Source of the DNA: JAXGOI01 sp040767605
GTDB taxonomy: Bacteria > Bacillota > Dehalobacteriia > UBA4068
Assembly (NCBI GenBank): GCA_040767605.1
Contig: JAXGOI010000001.1
Location: forward strand, 1-64,000
DNA: 64,000 nt
Direction of reading: 5' to 3'
Below, piece after piece: positions 58,980 to 64,000 of the stretch; position 1 is the first letter of the stretch; every line of letters starts with the position of its first letter. Below the pieces are notes generated by a model. That model did not search any database. It was not told the DNA's origin and saw only the letters and a list, made by a program, of their open reading frames with translations. Position numbers and translations under genes: made by a program.

Positions 58980-60209
58980 GTGAAAAAAATTGCGATTATC
59001 GGCGGCGGCGCCGCGGGGATGATGGCGGCTATTTCCGCCGCACAGGCAGGGGCAAAGCCCGTTATTTTTGAGCGCAACTTATTTTTAGGCAAAAAGCTGG
59101 CCTTAACCGGCAAGGGGCGCTGCAATTTAACCAATGCCTGTACAATACAGGAATTTATGCGTAATGTCCCCGGGAACGGCTCTTTTTTATACAGCTCATT
59201 ACATAGGCTGGATACCTCCGCAACCATGGCCTTTTTTAATGAATTGGGGCTGGAGCTGAAAATTGAGCGGGGCAGAAGGGTTTTCCCCCTTGGCGATGAT
59301 GCCCATGCCGTGGTAAATGCCTTAAAAAACCATTTAAAGAGGCTTAATGTACAGATAAAATATAATAGCCGGGTAAAAGGCCTGCTTTTAGATAATCAGA
59401 GCATAAGCGGCCTTAAAATCGGGGAGGAAGAATTTAATTTTAGCCGCATTATTATTGCAACCGGCGGCGCCAGCTACCCGGGTACAGGCTCAACGGGGGA
59501 TGGCTATGCCATGGCTAAAGAGGCCGGCCACAGCATAATTCTTCCCCGCCCTTCTTTAGTGCCCCTAACAACAGTAGAAACATGGGTTCAGGATCTTGCC
59601 GGCCTTTCTCTTAAAAATATACAAATTACCGCAAAATTAGGAGAAAAAACCCTTTGCCGCCTTTTTGGGGAAATGCTTTTTACTCATTTGGGAGTTTCCG
59701 GCCCGGTAATTTTAAGCGCCTCGGAAGATTTGGCGCCCTATATTCCCAAAGAGGAAATTAAGCTTTATATTAATCTCAAACCGGCCTTAAGCCCTAAGCA
59801 AATTGAGGAAAGAATAAACAGGGATTTTATAAAATTCAGCCGCAAGCAGTATCAAAACTCCTTGGGAGAGCTTTTGCCCTCATCTCTTATTCCGGTATTT
59901 ATCAGGCTTAGCCAAATTCAGCCGGAAAAGCCTGTTAATCAAATAAATAAGGAGGAGCGCAAAAGAATAAAAGAGCTTTTAACGGCTTTACCTCTTACTA
60001 TAAGAGGCACCGGAGGTTTCAGCGAGGCCATTATTACCGCAGGAGGGGTTAATACCCGGGAGGTAGACCCTAAAACCTTAAGCTCTAAGCTGGCGGAGGG
60101 TTTATATTTTGCCGGGGAAGTGCTGGATATTAACGGCTTAACTGGGGGGTATAATCTGCAAATTGCATGGTCTACGGGCTTTGCCGCCGGGTTTTTTGCC
60201 GCTCAATAG
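58980..60209 (+). CDS. HI0933/YhiN-like flavoprotein (NAD(P)/FAD-dependent oxidoreductase)
   Basis: 409 residues from GTG 58980 (AGGAG upstream). FAD-binding Rossmann motif KIAIIGGGAAGMMAAISAAQ, KKLALTGKGRCNLTNA typical of HI0933 proteins, IIATGGASYPGTGSTGDGYA, and the C-terminal FAGEVLDINGLTGGYNLQIA. Conserved oxidoreductase of unknown substrate, cytoplasmic. A TTG seven codons earlier extends the frame without need. Confidence 0.9.
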   Translation: MKKIAIIGGGAAGMMAAISAAQAGAKPVIFERNLFLGKKLALTGKGRCNLTNACTIQEFMRNVPGNGSFLYSSLHRLDTSATMAFFNELGLELKIERGRRVFPLGDDAHAVVNALKNHLKRLNVQIKYNSRVKGLLLDNQSISGLKIGEEEFNFSRIIIATGGASYPGTGSTGDGYAMAKEAGHSIILPRPSLVPLTTVETWVQDLAGLSLKNIQITAKLGEKTLCRLFGEMLFTHLGVSGPVILSASEDLAPYIPKEEIKLYINLKPALSPKQIEERINRDFIKFSRKQYQNSLGELLPSSLIPVFIRLSQIQPEKPVNQINKEERKRIKELLTALPLTIRGTGGFSEAIITAGGVNTREVDPKTLSSKLAEGLYFAGEVLDINGLTGGYNLQIAWSTGFAAGFFAAQ

Positions 60210-60404
60210 CTTATATATATTTTTTGGCTAAAAAACCGGGGCCCTCTTGTATTGGCGCCGGGGCAATAAAAGCAGAAAAAACTTCCGCCCCTTGGCTTTA
60301 AAACCCTTGACAAGCTTGAGCCCTTTAGTTATAATAAAAAAGCTGTTGCAGGTTATTTAAGGATTATTTAAAAATAATAAGGTAAAATAACCCTGCAAAA
60401 GGCT

Positions 60405-60433
60405 TTGACAATACAGATGAAATAGTGTATAAT
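60405..60433 (+). promoter_or_regulatory. Consensus promoter of the tRNA operon
   Basis: TTGACA and TATAAT, both perfect, with 17-bp spacing, 17 bases before tRNA-Val. Expected for a strongly expressed stable-RNA operon. Confidence 0.9.
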
Positions 60434-60450
60434 TTCCTCTGTTGGTGTGT

Positions 60451-60526
<76 letters not shown>

Positions 60527-60531
60527 AATAT

Positions 60532-60607
60532 GGAACTGTGGTGTAGCGGTTAACATGTCGGCCTGTCACGCCGAAGATCGCGGGTTCGATTCCCGTCAGT
60601 TCCGCCA
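60532..60607 (+). tRNA. tRNA-Asp (GTC anticodon)
   Basis: 76 bases ending GCCA. Acceptor GGAACTG/CAGTTCC, anticodon loop CTGTCAC between TCGGC and GCCGA. Confidence 0.97.
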
Positions 60608-60610
60608 ATT

Positions 60611-60686
60611 GCCTTGGTAGCTCAGTAGGTAGAGCAGGGGACTGAAAATCCCCGTGTCGGTGGTTCGATTCCGCCCCAAGGCACCA
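60611..60686 (+). tRNA. tRNA-Phe (GAA anticodon)
   Basis: 76 bases with CCA. Acceptor GCCTTGG/CCAAGGC, anticodon loop CTGAAAA between GGGGA and TCCCC. Confidence 0.97.
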
Positions 60687-60691
60687 CCAAT

Positions 60692-60766
60692 GCGGGTATA
60701 ACTCAGCGGTAGAGTGCGACCTTGCCAAGGTCGAAGTCGAGGGTTCAAATCCCTTTGCCCGCTCCA
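60692..60766 (+). tRNA. tRNA-Gly (GCC anticodon)
   Basis: 75 bases ending TCCA. Acceptor GCGGGTA/TGCCCGC, anticodon loop TTGCCAA between CGACC and GGTCG. Confidence 0.97.
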
Positions 60767-60772
60767 AAAAAA

Positions 60773-60797
60773 TACGCCCAAGAGGGCGTTTTTTTAT
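60773..60797 (+). terminator. Terminator of the tRNA operon
   Basis: ACGCCC / GGGCGT with an AAGA loop and seven T, just after tRNA-Gly. Confidence 0.9.
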
Positions 60798-60870
60798 TAT
60801 AATACTGCTAAAATCGGCTTTTTGGCGCATATAAATAATAAATTTAATATAATTTTTAATGGTTATATGT

Positions 60871-60904
60871 AAAAGCTCCGCCTGTATGGGCGGGGCTTTT
60901 TTTG
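60871..60904 (+). terminator. Second terminator-like hairpin after tRNA operon
   Basis: AAAAGCTCCGCC / GGGCGGGGCTTTT with a short loop and T-run, 75 bases past the first terminator. Nothing recognisable lies between, so a small transcript of its own is possible. Confidence 0.75.
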
Positions 60905-60945
60905 TATATAATAATTTTAATAAATTATTCAAATAAGGGGATAAA

Positions 60946-61503
60946 ATGGCCGGTTATAAAAAAACAGGGGCAGAAAAAGCATTAAATAAAAAGATATTAA
61001 ATAGAGAGGCATTTAATAAAGAGGCGTTTAATAAAGAAGCTTTTAATAAAAGGCATAATTATGCCTTAATCGGGTTTATGGCCCGCTTTTTATGTGTAAT
61101 TACCCTCTTTTTAGTTATTTTTGCCCAGGGCTCCGCCTATTTTGGCTGGCAAATTCCGATTTCGGCTAAAAACCGGGAGGAATTTATTAAAGACCAAATT
61201 TACTCTGTTAGCCAAACGGAAAACAGCCTGTTTGCAAATTTAAGGGTAGAAGCTCAAAACGGCGTATCCCTGCCCTCGGCTTATATATTAATAAATGGCC
61301 TTAAGGCCGGAGATTTTGCCAGTGGTTCTCTTCTTCTGCGGGTTTATGAGGGAGACTATTTAGAAATTGATTGTTCCGCCTACGCAAGAGCAATAAATTT
61401 TAAGATTACGGGTATTTCCGCAAATTTAAAAAGGGAAACTCTGCCCCAAACTATAACGGTTAAAAATAGCCTGGGGGAAATCGGTATAATCCGTTTTAAA
61501 TAA
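60946..61503 (+). CDS. Single-pass membrane protein with repeat-bearing N-terminus
   Basis: 185 residues. Basic cytoplasmic N-terminus with three copies of EAFNK (15-bp repeat, 61006-61050) and degenerate ALNKK/ILNR neighbours, one membrane helix (FMARFLCVITLFLVIFAQGS), then an extracytoplasmic domain rich in beta strands (ANLRVEAQNGVSLPSAYILI, LLLRVYEGDYLEIDCSAYAR). No family recognised. GGGG-containing but weak ribosome binding site. Stands alone between terminators, with a TetR gene converging on it. Confidence 0.65.
   Translation: MAGYKKTGAEKALNKKILNREAFNKEAFNKEAFNKRHNYALIGFMARFLCVITLFLVIFAQGSAYFGWQIPISAKNREEFIKDQIYSVSQTENSLFANLRVEAQNGVSLPSAYILINGLKAGDFASGSLLLRVYEGDYLEIDCSAYARAINFKITGISANLKRETLPQTITVKNSLGEIGIIRFK
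61006..61050 (+). repeat. 15-bp in-frame repeat in membrane protein gene
   Basis: Three units GAGGCATTTAATAAA, GAGGCGTTTAATAAA and GAAGCTTTTAATAAA encode EAFNK each; third-position changes show that they are not brand new. Confidence 0.9.
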
Positions 61504-61622
61504 ATAAAATTGGGTATTCTCCTGCCTTTTTATAATTATCGGCCACCTATACATGGCATTAATAAAAAAACAAAAAGGAAGGCCCTTTTTGTTTTTTGTT
61601 TAGCTTTATTTTTGCCGCGTCC

Positions 61623-62300
61623 TTAGAGGCTTGCCGCAACCTCATTTAAAGAGATGATTTTTTCATTAACATTTTCCGGCAGGCCGGAAAGAACTTTTCT
61701 GGCCAGAACTTTACCCTCAATAGCCGCTTTTTTAATGGCCTTATGGTCAATAAACTTCTCCACCGAGGCGGAAAAAACAATATCCGGAATATCCTCATAA
61801 TTAATAGAGGGGAATTTGCCGTCCTCTTTATTGAGGACAAGAATTTTTTCAACACTGGGGGGGATGTAATTATCATATAAAAGCATAATATCATCAGAAA
61901 GCTTGGTATTATAGGCCTGGCCGATTTTTTGCCCCGCCATATTGCCTAAGCTTTGTATGCTTTCCATATAAATATCATAAGCCAAAGCCTCTAAATAAAA
62001 GTTGCGGTAAATTGGCCTGTAAAAAAACTCAATACATATTCTGACTAAGGCTGCCGAGTGAAGCAGGGGGTTTTGAGTTATATCAACATATTTTGCCAGC
62101 TCTTTTTTAAGGTAGCTTATATAAAGGGTTAATATTCTAACAGCCAGTTGGCGCTTGGATTTATAATAATAGCCAATTAAGCCCAAACTTACTCCGGCAT
62201 CATCTGAAACCTGACGCATTGTGGTGGCTTTATAGCCTTGCTCAATAAAGAGTTTATTTGCTGAGGCAAGTATGGCATCTTCCTTAAATACAACATTCAT
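61623..62300 (-). CDS. TetR/AcrR-family transcriptional regulator
   Basis: 225 residues. N-terminal HTH: ILASANKLFIEQGYKATTMR followed by SDDAGVSLGLIGYYYKSKRQ. The larger C-terminal ligand domain is helical and not recognised. Usually a repressor that responds to small hydrophobic compounds. AAAGGCC-type site upstream is weak. It has no obvious efflux partner adjacent; the divergent neighbour is a HutP-like gene 370 bases away. Confidence 0.85.
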   Translation of the reverse strand: MNVVFKEDAILASANKLFIEQGYKATTMRQVSDDAGVSLGLIGYYYKSKRQLAVRILTLYISYLKKELAKYVDITQNPLLHSAALVRICIEFFYRPIYRNFYLEALAYDIYMESIQSLGNMAGQKIGQAYNTKLSDDIMLLYDNYIPPSVEKILVLNKEDGKFPSINYEDIPDIVFSASVEKFIDHKAIKKAAIEGKVLARKVLSGLPENVNEKIISLNEVAASL

Positions 62301-62669
62301 TTGTAAAGGGCCTTTCTTTCATTTTTATAAATAATTATAGCACAATAAAGCGGAATTAAAAACACAATAATAAAAATTATGCCATAAATAGACGGAATAA
62401 GCAAATTTAATTTCCCCCCTCGGGGGAATATATGAGAAATACCAGTCGAATATATTTAAAAACGGTTGAGAAGGTTTTAAAATTTTATAAATAAAGAAGA
62501 GTTATTTAGGTATATAATTAAAACGCCCCTAGCTTCCGTTTTTAGAATAAATATTTTTTAGCCTTAAAACCGTAAAATACTTTAATTCAAGCAGGAAATA
62601 GTATTGTACTAGGTAAATATTAACAATTAGCCCCAAGAAAAGCCGGGGCTTAGAAGGGAGAATAAAAAC
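62301..62669. other. Intergenic region between tetR and hutP-like gene
   Basis: About 370 AT-rich bases. No gene or convincing hairpin seen except a short CCCCGGCTT/AAGCCGGGG-like element just before the hutP-like ribosome binding site. Presumably holds divergent promoters; a clear consensus was not fixed. Confidence 0.4.
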
Positions 62670-63119
62670 ATGGAAAGCAATGAGGGGTATTTGCAGGAGA
62701 AAAAATTCGGCAGCAAAAAAATTGCCTCTACGGCTATAAAAATGGCTTTAACCGAAAGCCGGGAAGAGGAAAAATCTCTTAAGGCTGTTTTCTCCCAAGA
62801 GGGGATAAGAGTCGCCGCTGTGGATTTTGGCGGGGAATCTCTGGTGGCTATTCCAAAGGTAATCGAAAGAGCCCTTGTGGCCTCAAAAAGAGAAGGCCTG
62901 ATTGGGGATTCTCATGCCGAGGAAGGGGCAATAGCCGGGGCAACCCATGAGGTTATGGGGCAAATAATTTCCCGGGCAATCGGTTTAAATATAGGCGGCA
63001 AAGTAGGAATAGCCCGGGGCGGGGAGCACTTATGCGTGGCGGTATTTTTTAATATCGGTATGATTCATCTGGATGATGTTACCATTGGCCTTTCCCACCG
63101 GGCAATAATCAAAAAATAA
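62670..63119 (+). CDS. HutP-family RNA-binding regulator-like protein
   Basis: 149 residues. The pattern GSKKIASTAIKMALTESREE, VIERALVASKREGLIGDSHA, EEGAIAGATHEVMGQI and GIARGGEHLCVAVFFNIGMI matches the HutP family. In Bacillus HutP binds hut mRNA with histidine and Mg2+ to antiterminate. Here no hut genes are near; in clostridia HutP-like proteins are often next to cmk and the regulated RNA is unknown. GAAGGGAG precedes the ATG. Confidence 0.8.
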   Translation: MESNEGYLQEKKFGSKKIASTAIKMALTESREEEKSLKAVFSQEGIRVAAVDFGGESLVAIPKVIERALVASKREGLIGDSHAEEGAIAGATHEVMGQIISRAIGLNIGGKVGIARGGEHLCVAVFFNIGMIHLDDVTIGLSHRAIIKK

Positions 63120-63184
63120 TTGCCCCTAAAATATGAGGGCTTAAAAAAACAATAGTCAGAGATAAGTGTTTAAAGGAGAGGAAT

Positions 63185-63865
63185 ATGAGGGTAAAAAGCA
63201 TAGCCATAGACGGGCCCGCCGGGGCCGGCAAAAGCACGGTGGCCAAATTAGTTGCCAAAAAGCTTGCCTACCTTTATGTAGATACCGGCGCTATGTACAG
63301 GGCCATAGCCTATAAGGCTCTCAAAAAGGGTATAGCCTTTAGTGATGAAGAGGCTCTAAGCCATTTGGCCCGGAATTGCGAGCTTTTATTAAAGGATGAG
63401 GATACAGAATATAAGGTTTTTTGCGACGGCGAGGATATAAGCTCTCAAATTCGCCTGCCCCAGGTTGGAGCCGCGGCAAGCCCGGTTTCGGCGGTGGCCG
63501 GGGTAAGGCTGGCTTTGGTTGATCAGCAAAAAAAAATGGCGGAGACAAATAATGTTGTTATGGACGGCAGAGATATCGGCACCGTTGTTTTACCTCATTC
63601 TCAATGCAAAATTTTTCTTACAGCCTCTTTGGGTGAAAGGGCAAAAAGAAGAACCAAAGATTTAGAGGCCAAAGGAATTCAGGCCGATATAAATAAAGTA
63701 AGGGAAGAAATTGCGGAAAGGGATGAAAGGGATTCCAGCCGCGCTAATTCTCCCTTAAAAAAGGCCGATGACGCTATTTTACTTGATACCACCAATTTAA
63801 CCATAGAAGAGACAGCCAAAAGAATTATAGAAATTGCAAAAGCCTCCGAGGGGGTTAAAAAGTGA
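63185..63865 (+). CDS. cmk: Cytidylate kinase
   Basis: 226 residues. P-loop IDGPAGAGKSTVAKLVAKKL, LYVDTGAMYRAIAYKALKKG, VVMDGRDIGTVVLPHSQCKI and the lid segment RDERDSSRANSPLKKADDAI. Phosphorylates CMP and dCMP. AAAGGAGAGG precedes the ATG. Its stop overlaps the start of the acyltransferase gene (GTGA). Confidence 0.95.
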   Translation: MRVKSIAIDGPAGAGKSTVAKLVAKKLAYLYVDTGAMYRAIAYKALKKGIAFSDEEALSHLARNCELLLKDEDTEYKVFCDGEDISSQIRLPQVGAAASPVSAVAGVRLALVDQQKKMAETNNVVMDGRDIGTVVLPHSQCKIFLTASLGERAKRRTKDLEAKGIQADINKVREEIAERDERDSSRANSPLKKADDAILLDTTNLTIEETAKRIIEIAKASEGVKK

Positions 63866-64000
63866 GCCCATTTTACAGATTTATCCGCGGCCTTCTTAAA
63901 ATCTGGCTTTGGTTAAGCGGAACGGAATATATAGGCCTTGAAAATATACCCCAAAACGAGCCCCTTATGGTAATATCCAATCACAGCTCTTTGGGGGACC
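63862..64000 (+). CDS. plsC: PlsC-like 1-acylglycerol-3-phosphate acyltransferase, partial
   Basis: Begins at GTG 63862 overlapping the cmk stop; only 46 codons lie in the window. The catalytic motif NHSSLGD (NHxxxxD) appears after ENIPQNEPLMVIS, as in PlsC enzymes that make phosphatidic acid. A cmk-plsC-ispH order is common in clostridia. Confidence 0.85.
   Translation, partial: MSPFYRFIRGLLKIWLWLSGTEYIGLENIPQNEPLMVISNHSSLGD

Overview
The window looks like a chromosome segment of an anaerobic, endospore-forming member of the Bacillota (class Clostridia). The evidence is a contiguous block of sporulation and housekeeping genes in the order typical of that class (spoIIM, xerD, deoB, punA, pdp, dacF, spoIIAA, spoIIAB, sigF, then scpA-scpB and spmA-spmB). 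The core is AT-rich, with strong GGAGG ribosome binding sites, TTG/GTG starts and U-tailed hairpin terminators. I cannot name the genus from sequence alone.

Layout. (1) 1-3290: the eroded end of an integrative element. It has an intact sigma-like protein, a Bro-N/KilA-C antirepressor and a DUF4406-like protein, followed by a scrapyard of five to six gene fragments (primase, two serine recombinase pieces in opposite orientation, helicase, macrodomain protein, GGDEF). (2) 3494-15630: ordinary chromosome, with a methyltransferase, K+/H+ antiporter, Lnu-like nucleotidyltransferase, membrane proteins, catalase, an XRE-cupin regulator, and a YtcJ-like amidohydrolase next to a DUF3311 small protein and a sodium:solute symporter. 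(3) About 16177-39242: a composite genomic island lying between a truncated GntR/FCD regulator gene and a tRNA-Ala gene.

The island, left to right, holds: divergent XRE regulators; a tight operon of a catalytically degenerate serine recombinase, a large active-type serine recombinase, two stand-alone copies of the large recombinase's C-terminal domain, and two ParB-like proteins; an IS21-family insertion in the last gene of that operon; a 5'-truncated second large serine recombinase; a tyrosine-integrase phage satellite (integrase, XRE, excisionase, primase, protease-capsid, connector, HNH, terminase) with internal deletions; a controller plus a fused nuclease-methylase-specificity protein that is cut short; fragments of a second, oppositely oriented HK97-type prophage; an McrC fragment; and a dense repeat/hairpin zone. 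The motif CCGTTTGYYGAGTG occurs at both ends of the island.

(4) 39243-64000: core chromosome with TspO, the spoIIM-to-sigF block (nucleoside salvage plus compartment-specific sigma F control), an orphan TrpB2-like gene, site-2 protease, trpS, scpAB, purF, spmAB, a pseudouridine synthase, a cobalamin adenosyltransferase, a FAH-family hydrolase, an HI0933-like flavoprotein, a four-gene tRNA operon (Val, Asp, Phe, Gly), a TetR regulator, a HutP-like protein, cmk and the start of a plsC-like gene.

The best candidate for an undescribed system is the serine-recombinase operon at 16592-25892: a dead/active recombinase pair with three tandem paralogous accessory domains and two ParB-fold partners. 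Other unusual signals are short tandem repeats at several gene ends, an in-frame 18-bp repeat inside scpB, an apparent non-canonical start of spoIIM, and a terminator-like hairpin that sequesters the spmA ribosome binding site.
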